The notes: generated by a model not told the origin, from the sequence alone. Positions 16,416-25,220 are shown, counted from the stretch's first letter. The stretch: DNA of 64,000 nucleotides from JABSOG01 sp965277695 (GCA_965277695.1 CBDIDQ010000036.1:62001-126000), one strand, 5' to 3'. Numbers and translations are program-made.

Positions 16416-17411
16416 TGGTGAAAATCGGGCGATGGCAAGAAGAATTCTCTGGTAGTGAGAATAAGGAGAAAACGTCAAACTATGATTTACCCATTGATAG
16501 GTTAGAATATCTTGGGTTTCTCGTTTTTGTTTGATATGGCGATAAAAACGCATTAATAATACTGACTTTTTCTCTGATAAGTATTTTATTGCTGGATAAA
16601 TAATAATAAAGGTAACTGCAATAAAAATGGCCGAAATTATCACAAACCCGCCAATGAGACCGGGATTCCACTTATCATGAGTCAAAAGTACCGATAATAA
16701 TTCTAAGTAAATAATAAAAACAGCCGCGACAAACAACATATTTAAATTTCCTAAAAATGAAAACCCACCACACTTGTCTGGGTGAAAAATATTAAAATCC
16801 AGCCAATGTTTGTCTTTTAAACACTTGAGTACTTTAAACAAACTGATAGCTGCATGAAGTGAGATACAAGCACAAACAGGATACAAAATAATCCATGAAG
16901 TACCGAGAACAATTCTCACAGCAATATAGCTATTCAAATGATTGATAGAGTCAAAAACATCATTACCGTAAAATCTGACCGGATCCAAGGTTTGCACTGC
17001 GTTATTAAGCCAAAATAGTGCTCCGGCACCAATTGACAAATAAAGTAATTTATAGTGTCGAGTTTGTAGTAAAATGGCTCGAATGGTTTCTTCTTTGCTG
17101 TAAGCCAAATATTTTTTGGTTGCATTAGAAGGTTTAATCGGAATTTTTTTGTCTAATTGCAAAAATAACTTCATTAATAGCGCAATGATAAGCATTAGAA
17201 TCAAATCACCTGCGAGTATAACCCAAATTCCTTGATGCTCGAACAAGCCAATATTGTTACCATCAAGTGTAAAATTGTTATCTTTGATAGCGGCAGAAAT
17301 GAGGAGTAACACCTCTAACGAAAATAACACTGCCCCACTTATTATCGTTAAAGCGACGGAGTTTTTCCTCAAAAAGGTTATTTCTATCATTTTTGAAAAA
17401 AAGTTAATCAT
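16371..17411 (-). CDS. integral membrane protein of unknown function, 346 aa
   Basis: No family recognised. Hydrophobic helices lie near residues 17-40, 63-85, 122-138, 165-192, 222-245 and 252-278, so about six membrane spans. A cytosolic-looking loop LKDKHWLDFNIFHPDKCGGF separates the fourth and fifth. Its 3' end overlaps the phosphatidyltransferase gene tail to tail. Start ATG 17411. Confidence 0.65.
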   Translation of the reverse strand: MINFFSKMIEITFLRKNSVALTIISGAVLFSLEVLLLISAAIKDNNFTLDGNNIGLFEHQGIWVILAGDLILMLIIALLMKLFLQLDKKIPIKPSNATKKYLAYSKEETIRAILLQTRHYKLLYLSIGAGALFWLNNAVQTLDPVRFYGNDVFDSINHLNSYIAVRIVLGTSWIILYPVCACISLHAAISLFKVLKCLKDKHWLDFNIFHPDKCGGFSFLGNLNMLFVAAVFIIYLELLSVLLTHDKWNPGLIGGFVIISAIFIAVTFIIIYPAIKYLSEKKSVLLMRFYRHIKQKRETQDILTYQWVNHSLTFSPYSHYQRILLAIARFSPLITVFIRLKLLGVF

Positions 17412-17445
17412 AATTCCGAGTTATCAAACCTTTAGAAATCAAAAA

Positions 17446-17836
17446 CCTCCCTAAGAAAAACTCACCCTAACCCCAGCTTTAGTAATTTTCTCCTGCAAAA
17501 CCCGATCATTCGCATGGGTATATAACTCAGTGGTCGAAATACTATAGTGCCCGAATAACCGCTGAACAAAACGAATATCGATATCGGCTTCTAGCAGACG
17601 GTAGAATGGCGGTACATGTGTGGGGTGATATTGCGGCTGATGTCGGTTTTGTTTGATAGGGTTTTGATCAGTTTGCGGATGAATTGGGTCGAGGCGGGTT
17701 GACCATGGCTGTTGACTAGCAGGTAGGAGTCGTCTGGGGCGGTAATGGTTTTTTATGGCGATTTATCAGGGCGATTAACTCTGGAAGGAAAACGTATCTT
17801 TCGCGCTGACCTTTGACGAAAATCTTTATTCGGACG
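17446..17836 (-). pseudogene. decayed 3' fragment of a tyrosine recombinase
   Basis: This stretch matches the last 400 bp or so of the recombinase gene at 22410-23426, in the same orientation and at high identity. It has small deletions (around 17608, where codons equivalent to LEADVD..CQLL are lost) and frameshifts. It ends abruptly where the intact gene continues. It is a truncated second copy of that gene, not a functional one. Confidence 0.85.
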
Positions 17837-17838
17837 TC

Positions 17839-17914
17839 GGTGAAGCCTATGGTACAGAAAGTATTTTTGAGGCGATCACCGAGTGTTATGTCGACCGTAT
17901 TAATTACGGTTATT
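17839..17914 (+). pseudogene. 75-bp fragment of an adenosine-deaminase-like gene
   Basis: The plus strand reads GEAYGTESIFEAITECYVDR and five more residues, ending in NYGY. The intact deaminase at 36275-37519 has GEAYGAESVFEAITECYADR at its HAGEAYG metal-site block. About 20 of 25 residues agree, and roughly four fifths of bases by eye. The joint with the recombinase fragment is sharp, and the fragment runs into the last codon of the Rpn gene. Confidence 0.75.
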
Positions 17915-18733
17915 TTTCCAGTTGCTCTTTTAGCTCAAGAATGGAGGCTAATCCAAGCCCGGTGGTACGCGCGATAAGGCGTGGTTCAACTCCCTCTTTT
18001 AGTAAATTAATAGCCACTTCTTTTTTGCCTTTTTCCAGACCTTCTTCACGGCCTCTCTCGGCTCCTAATTCTTGTAGTTGCTCTGCTGCTGTCATAAATT
18101 CACCTCGTATTGGTTCAGGTAATTGCCCAATGTTTTTAACAAACTGTTTAACATTGGCAACGGTGCCAACACTGAACATATAGCTAGTCATTTCTCTGAC
18201 TAATTCTACCTTTAAACGCTCACTCAAATCCATTGAATTCAAGTACTCCATCAACCATAACACTTTGGACCCCATGTCTGGGCTGCGGCTGTATTTTAGC
18301 GCTCCTGTTATTATTCCTAATAATGCCTGCTGTTTCAATTTATCATCTGAAATGCTATTCACGTCAACTAGAGGAACAGGGTTATTGAACAGTTTGTCCA
18401 TAATTCCGAATGGATCGTTAAAGCAGTTGGCTAAATCCATGGAGTAGGGATAAGGGGTTTGTTTACCATGGTAAAAAACCAGCGCATAAACAGGAGGCAG
18501 TGGTTCGCTTGCCTGATCTTTTGGTCGTTTTTTTAATATGGTATACAACATGTTAAAGAGATAATGATACACCCGAAAGGCCATGAAACGGTCCGGTGTT
18601 GATTGATGCTCAACTAATAAAACGACTTTAGCTTCACTATCACTGCTACTACGACTTTTATCATCGTGCACACCATTTTTATTATAGCGGCAGGTAAATA
18701 CTAAATCGCTAATCACCTCCTGTAGCTTATCAT
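17910..18733 (-). pseudogene. Rpn-family nuclease gene, 3' part (split by transposon)
   Basis: The residual frame reads ISDLVFTCRY, then VVLLVEHQSTPDRFMAFRVYHY, the PD-(D/E)XK core of Rpn recombination-promoting nucleases (DNA endonucleases, formerly 'putative transposase YhgA-like'). It ends with an ELGAERGREEGLEKGKKE coiled tail and a C-terminal ELKEQLEK. The missing N-terminus is at 22109-22267. Joining the two with one copy of the ATCAT duplication restores STYIDDKLQEVISDLVF in frame, for a protein of 325 aa. An internal ATG at 18716 could still give a shortened product. Confidence 0.88.
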
Positions 18734-18911
18734 TGTAACGTCTCTTAATATAACGAACTGATCCCCACCCAATATCCCACGTTAAATTGGGTCTTTGTTG
18801 TCACAATCCACCAAAATAGTGAGAAATATCCTCGCCAAAAGTGAAGAAGGCTGATCCATCCGCTATTTTGTAAGTTACGACACTAAACAAAAAAGCCATC
18901 AAGGATCAGCC

Positions 18912-19475
18912 ATGAAACTCATTTTGTCAGACATCCATAATCTTGATCAACATCTTTCGACTTTTCTTAACGATCCTGAGCGCTATCGACCTGAGCGGTG
19001 CCCCCATTGTGGTAAAAGTGGTCTGTGGCGACACGGCGTGTATTACCGCAATGCCAAGTGCGAACAGGGCGTCGGGTGTTCTGCCCCTGTGCCACGTTTT
19101 TACTGCCCAAATGAAGGGTGTGGGCGCACCTGTTCCGTATTACCCGAATATATTTCACCGCTGCGCTGGTATCACTGGGCTATGCAACAGATTGCGTTTA
19201 CCCTGTTAGTTTGTGGATTGAGTCTCATGGATGTCTGCAATCGGATAGCCCTGTCACAGCCTCAATACCCACAAACCCCTGAAATATCAACACTCTACCG
19301 ATGGTGGCAAGGATTGCAGTACGCATTTCTCCACCATTACTTTCACCTTTGCGGCCAATACCCTGAACTGGGCCGTTATCAGGATTTTCAAGCATTTTGG
19401 CGAGCTTGCCTCAAGCGAATGCTGTTTTCCACAGCCATGTGCCGTATCAACCACGCTGGCTATCCTATCCCATAA
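18912..19475 (+). CDS. zinc-ribbon protein of the transposon (DUF6431-like)
   Basis: At 187 aa it has a cysteine-rich N-terminus (CPHCGKSGLWRHG near residue 31, then C..C and FYCPNEGCGRTC), predicted to form zinc ribbons for DNA binding, followed by a helical region (WHWAMQQ-like RWYHWAMQQIAFTLLVCGLSL). I recall such proteins as the first gene of operons with a DDE integrase and an ExeA-like ATPase. The function is unproven; target or end recognition is plausible. ATG 18912 has AAGGA upstream. Confidence 0.7.
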   Translation: MKLILSDIHNLDQHLSTFLNDPERYRPERCPHCGKSGLWRHGVYYRNAKCEQGVGCSAPVPRFYCPNEGCGRTCSVLPEYISPLRWYHWAMQQIAFTLLVCGLSLMDVCNRIALSQPQYPQTPEISTLYRWWQGLQYAFLHHYFHLCGQYPELGRYQDFQAFWRACLKRMLFSTAMCRINHAGYPIP

Positions 19476-19607
19476 TCTCACTCAGGTAATGAACGATGAA
19501 ACCGACCTAAATAAACGTATTATTATCCCCACACAGTCTACTAATGACTTTTGACGCTAGTACCCGAATACTGGAGGCGATGATTCGTTATCTATTCGGA
19601 GGTTACT

Positions 19608-20957
19608 ATGCAAACTATTCATCCTGTCGCCCTGTTTCGGCTTTCTGTGCTGGGTCCGTTGGCCAGCCGGGAACGCCTAGAACACGGTGAGCTGACACAA
19701 ACGATCCGTCAACTGGCCACAAAACGTTATGATATTCCCGACTCAAAACGGGTTTACCTGAGTGAGCAGACCATTGCCCATTGGTATCGTTTATATCGGC
19801 AATCGGGCATTGATGCCCTGATACCGAAGACCCGCAAAGACCGGGGGCTGTCGAAGTTGTCCGGGGCCATACAGCAAGCGATTATCGATTGTAAAAAAGA
19901 CAACCCTAAACGCTCCCTTGACACCATTATCATGATACAAGAAAACAGCGGATTGGTGACTCAGGGCGAACTGAAACGCTCGACCATTCATCGCCTGTTG
20001 CAGCAACACGGCCTGTCTCGTCCCGGTGAGTCGACAGAAGTCGTTGAACGCAGAAGCTTCAATGCCCTGTATGCGGGTGACCTGTGGTGTGGCGATGTCA
20101 TGCATGGTCCCAAGTTGATGCTTGATGGGGCGATGCACAAAGTCTATTTGGTTTCCATCATGGATGATGCTTCCCGCCTTTTAACCCACAGTGCTTTTTG
20201 TTTCGGCGAAACGGCACTGGATATCGAAGGCGTACTCAAGCAGGCCATATTGATGCGCGGATTACCGGTTAAATTGGTGGTGGACAATGGCGCTGCTTAT
20301 CGATCTAAAAGCTTGCAAGGGATCTGTATTCGCCTCGGTATTCGGTTGATTTATTGTCGGCCATATGACCCGGAATCCAAAGGAAAATTGGAAAGATGGC
20401 ACCGGGTATTCCGCCAACAGTTTTTAACTGAGCTTGACCCCGCGAGCATTGATACGCTGGCGCAGTTAAATGAACGGCTCTGGGTTTGGCTTGAGCAAGT
20501 TTATCACCAAAGACCACACAAAAGTCTGGATGGATTAACGCCGTTGCAGCGCTATCAACAGGATCTGCACCATATCCAGCCGTTGGGCCGTTATGCCAAT
20601 CAGTTTGATGAACTATTTCATCATCGGCTTACCCGCACCGTTCGTCGGGATGGCACCGTCTCTTATGAGGGGCAATTCTATGAAGTGCCGTGTGAACTGA
20701 TGGGGCAACGCATTCAATTGGTGATCGACCCGCACACGAAGCAGCCGTTAACGGTTGAGTCCGCAGAAGGTGAAACGCTGGGGGCCGTCACCCCATTGGA
20801 CCGTCAGGCGAATAACACCCGCAGGCGGCAACGACCTCAACCCGCTGACGAAACCCCTGCGTCATCGCCTAAAGCCGTGAATGTGGTGGAGATGGCGCTG
20901 CAACAACAAACCGCCAAATTGGCCTTGCCAATGCCGTCGAAAAAACAGGAGAAGTGA
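19608..20957 (+). CDS. DDE transposase, TnsB/TniA/Mu-type integrase fold
   Basis: At 449 aa it has an N-terminal helix-turn-helix region (residues 25-135, including LSEQTIAHWYRLYRQSG), then an rve core. The core holds Asp163 (CGDVMHG), Asp226 (VVDNGAAY) and Glu262 (KGKLERWH), an exact DD(35)E triad. A Mu-type beta-barrel follows (VSYEGQFYEVPCELMGQRI), then a basic tail. It carries out strand transfer at the TGT..ACA ends. GGAGG lies about 7 bases before ATG 19608. The stop is one base before the ATPase ATG. Confidence 0.93.
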   Translation: MQTIHPVALFRLSVLGPLASRERLEHGELTQTIRQLATKRYDIPDSKRVYLSEQTIAHWYRLYRQSGIDALIPKTRKDRGLSKLSGAIQQAIIDCKKDNPKRSLDTIIMIQENSGLVTQGELKRSTIHRLLQQHGLSRPGESTEVVERRSFNALYAGDLWCGDVMHGPKLMLDGAMHKVYLVSIMDDASRLLTHSAFCFGETALDIEGVLKQAILMRGLPVKLVVDNGAAYRSKSLQGICIRLGIRLIYCRPYDPESKGKLERWHRVFRQQFLTELDPASIDTLAQLNERLWVWLEQVYHQRPHKSLDGLTPLQRYQQDLHHIQPLGRYANQFDELFHHRLTRTVRRDGTVSYEGQFYEVPCELMGQRIQLVIDPHTKQPLTVESAEGETLGAVTPLDRQANNTRRRQRPQPADETPASSPKAVNVVEMALQQQTAKLALPMPSKKQEK

Positions 20958-20958
20958 C

Positions 20959-21753
20959 ATGTATCTGCAACACTTTGGACTCACGGGTTGTCCGTTGGAT
21001 AAAGGCACCACAACGCTGTTTGATGATGGTCAGCTAGCGATACTTAAAGAGCGCTTTAACTGGCTGCTGGAATCGCCGGGGATTGGTCTACTGACAGCGG
21101 AACCCGGCGTGGGCAAAACAGCGGCATTACGGCAATTGACGGCCACCCTGAATCCGCATCGTTATCAGGTTATTTACACGGAGGACACCCATTGCAGTCG
21201 GCGTGATTTGTACACGACGCTAGCGCTGAACTTAAGTCTGGCCCCCGCGTGGCGATGCACCCAATTATGGCGTGACATTAAAACGCGGGTGCTGGAACTG
21301 GCCGATACCAAGCAAGTACAGATCGTTTGGATCATTGATGAAGCGCAAAACCTACCCGGGGATTTTTATCAGGACTTCTCGGCGTTTTTGAATTTTGCCT
21401 TTGACTCACGCGAACTGATGACCGTGTGGTTGCTGGGGTCACCACAGATGTTGCAGACGATAAATCGTACCAGTCATGCGGCGTTGTCGAGCCGATTTCA
21501 TGTGCGGGTTGAGCTGAAACCAATGGTTGAGTCAGCCCGTTTTCGCGCATTAATTGAACACGGCTTCAAGGCGGTGGGTTGTCAGCAAACCTTGTTGTCA
21601 GACTCTGGGTTTGAAATGCTGCGGCAGGCTTGCGGCGGCAGACCGCGACAGGCGTGTCAAATTCTGAAAGCGGCCTTGCGGCTGGCGGCGTCCAAAGGGT
21701 TAAACCATTTACCCGACGAACTGATTGAAGAAGCCGTGGAGATATTGAGATGA
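20959..21753 (+). CDS. AAA ATPase transposition regulator (TniB/TnsC/ExeA-like)
   Basis: It has 264 aa from ATG 20959 (AGGAG upstream). Walker A is AEPGVGKTA near residue 47, Walker B is VWIIDEAQN near residue 125, and a sensor-like LLGSPQM and an arginine-rich SSRFHVRV follow. Proteins of this class select target DNA and activate the DDE transposase. The neighbouring integrase and tight spacing support that role. The last codons overlap the next ATG (ATGA at 21750). Confidence 0.9.
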   Translation: MYLQHFGLTGCPLDKGTTTLFDDGQLAILKERFNWLLESPGIGLLTAEPGVGKTAALRQLTATLNPHRYQVIYTEDTHCSRRDLYTTLALNLSLAPAWRCTQLWRDIKTRVLELADTKQVQIVWIIDEAQNLPGDFYQDFSAFLNFAFDSRELMTVWLLGSPQMLQTINRTSHAALSSRFHVRVELKPMVESARFRALIEHGFKAVGCQQTLLSDSGFEMLRQACGGRPRQACQILKAALRLAASKGLNHLPDELIEEAVEILR

Positions 21754-21986
21754 AAATGAAAACCCCCATCAGGTTGGTGATGCCAGATTTATCACCTAGG
21801 GCGGCTTACGCGTTGTCACAATGGATGAATGAACTGGCACACCAAATAGCGGATTATTATGCGGATGAAATCCGCACTCACACCTACGTGAAAGGCCGTG
21901 AAGCACTGGAAATGGAAAAAATAGACGCGCAAATTGAACAGAACAGGGTGTCAGAAGACGATCCGGATGATCCGATCCCTTTTTAA
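21750..21986 (+). CDS. small transposon protein, 78 aa, unknown
   Basis: Translationally coupled to the ATPase gene (ATGA overlap). The sequence is acidic at the C-terminus (EDDPDDPIPF) and helical in the middle (AAYALSQWMNELAHQIADYY). No family recognised. It occupies the last position in the operon, before a strong terminator, so it is probably a transposition accessory. Confidence 0.7.
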   Translation: MKMKTPIRLVMPDLSPRAAYALSQWMNELAHQIADYYADEIRTHTYVKGREALEMEKIDAQIEQNRVSEDDPDDPIPF

Positions 21987-22006
21987 ACATTGAAATAGTT
22001 GATCTC

Positions 22007-22046
22007 GCCCTCGTTTGGTAGTGTCACCAATCGAGGGCTTTTTTTT
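22007..22046 (+). terminator. rho-independent terminator of the transposon operon
   Basis: GCCCTCG (22007-22013) pairs with CGAGGGC (22032-22038), with additional TTTGGT/ACCAAT pairing inside, followed by eight T. It lies 20 bp after the last gene and inside the right end. Confidence 0.9.
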
Positions 22047-22108
22047 GACGAATAATCCCACTGTGATTAGCGCGGGACGATTCAGTTAAAATAGCGTGGG
22101 ACATTACA

Positions 22109-22267
22109 ATCATCAATGTAAGTGCTGTTTTCAAGCGTAATTGTATTGATATCCAAGATATCACGCATCGATTCAGGCAGGTGATGTTGAAAAAAGCCCT
22201 GCGCTACCGTTGGTTTTTGCATGGAAGAACGGAAATATATGTCGTGGAGCTTTGTCAAATCTGCCAT
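22109..22267 (-). pseudogene. Rpn-family nuclease gene, 5' part
   Basis: From ATG 22267 it reads MADLTKLHDIYFRSSMQKP, then FFQHHLPESMRDILDINTI, the usual Rpn opening (consensus PHDKFFK..LSNPEVAKEFFE.HLP), and stops being homologous at the ATCAT flank. It belongs with 17910-18733. The short extra residues CNVPRYFN up to a stop at 22082 come from the transposon end. Confidence 0.88.
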
Positions 22268-22409
22268 ACATTCAACCTTTGTAATAACCCATTATTATGA
22301 AAGTGAGTATCACAGATAACTTGTTTGATTACAAATTAAGTTTAATGTTTTTCTTGTGTCTGATTTAGCTTACAGGCAGGGGGTTAATTCAAATTAGAAA
22401 CCAAAACCC

Positions 22410-23426
22410 CTAAGAAAAACTCCCCCTAACCCCTGCCTTAGTAATTTTCTCCTGCAAAACCCGATCATTCACATGGGTATATAGCTCAGTGGTCGAAATA
22501 CTATGATGCCCGAGTAATCGTTGAACAAATCGAATATCGACATCAGCTTCTAATAGTTGGCAAGCAGCAGAATGACGGTACATATGTGGGGTGATGTTGC
22601 GGCTGATGTTGGTTTTGTTTGATAGGGTTTTGATTAGTTTGCGGATGAATTGGGTAGAGGCGGGTTGACCACGGCTGTTGACTAGTAGGTAGGTGTCGTC
22701 TGGGGCGGTAATGGTTTTTATCGCGATGTAGCTTTTTACTAGGGCGATTAGTTCTGGGTCCGGGAGGAAGACGTATCTTTCGCGTTGGCCTTTGCCGAGG
22801 ATCCTTATGCGGCCTTCATGCCAGTAAATGTGCTCTTCTTTTATCGCGGTGAGTTCGCCGACTCTGATGCCAGTGGAAATGAGCAGTTCGAGCACTACTA
22901 TGGTAGTGAGTTTGTTAAGCGCTCTTTTTGAGCTGATGAAAGGTGCCAGCTGGTTTTGGCTGTAGTTAAGGTTATAGTTAAGGTTATAGTTAAGGTTATC
23001 GCCTTGATTATCGCTTGGCCTTTTTGTATCTAGGCTTAGCCCCAAATCTGCACGGGCCTTTTTTATCATGATGGTTAGTTCTGTGTTGGGGATATTTCGA
23101 GGTAGCTTGCGCGGGAGTTTGAGTTTCAGTTCTATTTTGTGAAAAGGGTTGACGCTGATGTGGTCTTCGAGTTCCATCCATCTGAACATGGCTTTAATAC
23201 AGGCAATGCGGCGCTTGTTTGTCGACATGCTGGCTGGGGTTTCACAAAGCTGGTTGACGAACATTTTGATGGCATTGCGGTCGATTGTGTCTACTTCGGT
23301 TTGTTCGCCAATGGATGCCTTGAATATAGATAAATCTTTTTTGTAGGCGCGAATAGTATGATCGGAAAGTTTGCGGGTGACTTCGCAGGTGTGAACGAAT
23401 CGGACACAAATTTCTTTTAATATCAT
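22410..23426 (-). CDS. tyrosine recombinase (XerC/D-like integrase)
   Basis: At 338 aa it has an N-terminal SAM-like DNA-binding domain (residues 1-100). The catalytic domain holds Arg in STGIRVGEL, Lys in GKGQRERYVF, H-x2-R in HMYRHSAA, His in LLGHHSIS and the nucleophile in TTELYTHV. All five catalytic positions appear intact. Residues about 143-154 are a threefold NLNY repeat encoded by a 12-bp tandem repeat, in the linker between domains. It is the right-hand border gene of the island; a truncated copy lies at 17446-17836. Start ATG 23426. Confidence 0.92.
   Translation of the reverse strand: MILKEICVRFVHTCEVTRKLSDHTIRAYKKDLSIFKASIGEQTEVDTIDRNAIKMFVNQLCETPASMSTNKRRIACIKAMFRWMELEDHISVNPFHKIELKLKLPRKLPRNIPNTELTIMIKKARADLGLSLDTKRPSDNQGDNLNYNLNYNLNYSQNQLAPFISSKRALNKLTTIVVLELLISTGIRVGELTAIKEEHIYWHEGRIRILGKGQRERYVFLPDPELIALVKSYIAIKTITAPDDTYLLVNSRGQPASTQFIRKLIKTLSNKTNISRNITPHMYRHSAACQLLEADVDIRFVQRLLGHHSISTTELYTHVNDRVLQEKITKAGVRGSFS
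22963..22998. repeat. 12-bp in-frame tandem repeat inside the recombinase gene
   Basis: TAGTTAAGGTTA occurs three times without interruption (22963, 22975, 22987) and encodes the NLNY units. Copy number can change without breaking the frame. Confidence 0.95.
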
Positions 23427-23558
23427 AGAGTTACCAGCAGGTTGTTCGGTTCGCCTAATGTAACCTTTGCGCTGAATTAACGAAAGCGGAATATGTATTT
23501 TTTTGTTGATGCTTTAATTTAATGGGGTTCGATAGCGCAATGCTAGAAGCAATCGCCC

Positions 23559-24881
23559 TTAAAGATAGAGATCAGTTAATTTAACGTCGTTTTCTATCGC
23601 TGCGACTTCTCTGGCGAGAAACAAACCACCAACAACAAATATTCGACCATCGACTAACTGAGCTTTTTGTTTAGCGAGCTTGAGGGCTTCGCTTAAATCA
23701 GCCTGCAAAGATACATTACTCGTGGTTTTTAGAGCGGTGAATAATTCTTGTGGGTCTGCGCCTCTAAAGTGGGCTTTAGTGACGATGATTTCACTGCCGA
23801 GTGCTTTGAGGTTGTCAGCTAATAATTGGTTATCTCTGCCTTGAGAAATACCAGCGATGAAGATCAGCGGTTTATCATTGAAGTTATCGGCAATAGTGTC
23901 GAACAGCAAAGTATAAGCTTCTGGGGTATGGGCTGAATCAATATAAAGCTCAGGACCTTTGTCGGTATTGCCAGAGAGCTTTTCAAAGCGACCCGAGATA
24001 GTGCATTGTTCGATGCCTGCTTTGCAGTTGAGCATAAAGTCAGCTGGCAGTTGGTGATCGAAGTATTCCAGACATAAGCTCATTGCTGTTTGGATGTTGT
24101 AATGCTGGAATTTGCCACTTAATGGGGAGTCGATGGTTACTGAGTTTTGGCCTTCGATTGCTAATGTTATGCGGTTGTTGGTTTGGGCGTTGAGTGTAAC
24201 GATTTGCGCTGAATCAATGATTTCTACATTTCTGAGCGTTGAATGGGCATAAATCGTCGGTTTTATTGCTTGATCAAGATGACCAATAACGGTTTTGCCA
24301 CCGGGTCGGCAAGCATCGAGTTTGTCACAGGCAATTAACGCTTTGGTGTTGCCGAGTAGGGCAGTGTGCTCTAGGGCGACGGAGGTTAGGGCGGTTAAGT
24401 CGGCTTGTAGTAATCTGACCGGATCGAAGCGACCGCCGATACCCGCTTCAAAAATTAGCGTTTGTACGTTGTTACGCTCAAAGACCGTTAATGCGAGTAT
24501 GAATAAGATTTCGAATCGGCAAAATGTTTGGTTTAAATCACTTTCGATTTGATGTTGGTGTTTAGTAATACCTTCCATCGCTTGATTGAGCTGAGTGTAA
24601 TCAACAGGGATGCCGTTAATTCTGAATCGTTCATTGAATTCGAGAAAATGCGGTGAGGTGAATAGACCGATGGTTATGTCGTTTGCTTGTAATATGGAGT
24701 TAGTGATGGTCGCTGTGCTGCCTTTGCCGTCGCTGCCGGTTATTACCAGTTTTTTGGTTTGGTTCAGATAAGTTGGTGATATTGCTTTTGCTAGTAACAG
24801 GGTCAAGCGATGCAGACACAGGTCTTTGTCGATTGTTGGCAGTAAGGTTATTTGATTTAGGAATTTTGTTTTTTGATTCAT
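23559..24881 (-). CDS. FolC-like folylpolyglutamate/dihydrofolate synthase (Mur-ligase family)
   Basis: It has 440 aa from ATG 24881 (MNQKTKFLNQ). An ATP-binding P-loop TGSDGKGSTA lies near residue 48, followed by FTSPHFLEFNERFRI, the acidic EAGIGGRFD, and a C-terminal domain with FIAGISQGRDN and FVVGGLFLARE. The fold ligates glutamate to dihydropteroate or folate. It is diverged from the usual accD-linked FolC, so it may be a paralogue with another acid substrate. The frame extends 39 codons upstream into an intergenic repeat (24955-25027), which I reject as coding. Confidence 0.8.
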   Translation of the reverse strand: MNQKTKFLNQITLLPTIDKDLCLHRLTLLLAKAISPTYLNQTKKLVITGSDGKGSTATITNSILQANDITIGLFTSPHFLEFNERFRINGIPVDYTQLNQAMEGITKHQHQIESDLNQTFCRFEILFILALTVFERNNVQTLIFEAGIGGRFDPVRLLQADLTALTSVALEHTALLGNTKALIACDKLDACRPGGKTVIGHLDQAIKPTIYAHSTLRNVEIIDSAQIVTLNAQTNNRITLAIEGQNSVTIDSPLSGKFQHYNIQTAMSLCLEYFDHQLPADFMLNCKAGIEQCTISGRFEKLSGNTDKGPELYIDSAHTPEAYTLLFDTIADNFNDKPLIFIAGISQGRDNQLLADNLKALGSEIIVTKAHFRGADPQELFTALKTTSNVSLQADLSEALKLAKQKAQLVDGRIFVVGGLFLAREVAAIENDVKLTDLYL

Positions 24882-24954
24882 TTTATGAGGCTTTGGTGTT
24901 GGGTTTTGTTGAAGATTGCGTTGTTCAGGGCTTTTTATGCCCGGAGGTTTGTCT

Positions 24955-25027
24955 GGTGGGCAACGCTCCGCTTTTGCGTAACCTTCTCTTCGGCTCATGC
25001 TTCGCCTCGTTTTCGGTCCACCCTACG
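24955..25027. repeat. palindromic intergenic repeat (GGTGGGCAACG..CCACCCTACG type)
   Basis: The unit starts GGTGGGCAACGCTCCGC and ends CGGTCCACCCTACG, with inverted ends. A related half-unit (GGTGGGTGCAAGGCGA on the minus strand) is inserted in the broken tRNA at 25328-25463. It is REP-like, non-coding DNA. Confidence 0.7.
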
Positions 25028-25101
25028 GCGTTCTTTTTGAGGGTTGATATTATTTTAGAGATTTTTTCAAATGATATGATGTGTTTTGAATGTTCTAAAA
25101 G

Positions 25102-25177
25102 TGGTGGATGATACTGGGCTCGAACCAGTGACCCTCGCCTTGTAAGGGCGATGCTCTCCCAACTGAGCTAATCATCC
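25102..25177 (-). tRNA. tRNA-Val(TAC), copy 1
   Basis: The minus strand reads GGATGATTAGCTCAGTTGGG at the 5' end, anticodon loop CTTACAA (anticodon TAC), T-loop GGTTCGAGCC, and encoded CCA. It is 76 nt with all stems paired, and is the last gene of the array in transcription order. Confidence 0.97.
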
Positions 25178-25220
25178 ATTGGGGTATTTCGTGTAATGAA
25201 ACTTTTTCTATGAGAAAAAT

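Larger units (their letters stand above)
18734..22108 (+). mobile_element. 3,375-bp heteromeric DDE/AAA transposon
   Basis: The ends are TGTAACGTCTC (left) and GGGACATTACA (right, reading TGTAATGTCCC inward), with the same 5 bp ATCAT on both flanks (18729-18733 and 22109-22113). The 5'-TGT..ACA termini and 5-bp duplication are those of Tn7/Mu/Tn5053-type elements. Subterminal words recur (TCCCACGTTA left; TCCCACGCTA and TCCCGCGCTA right), likely transposase sites. The cargo is four co-directional genes: zinc-ribbon protein, DDE integrase, AAA ATPase and a 78-aa protein. I see no resolvase, TniQ or passenger gene. Confidence 0.92.

Noticed and set aside
18734..22108. CRISPR-associated transposon
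   Set aside because: No cas genes, no CRISPR array and no TniQ; only integrase, ATPase and two small proteins.
24882..24998. 39-codon N-terminal extension of the FolC-like protein
   Set aside because: It reads through a dispersed intergenic repeat; the family homology starts after ATG 24881.
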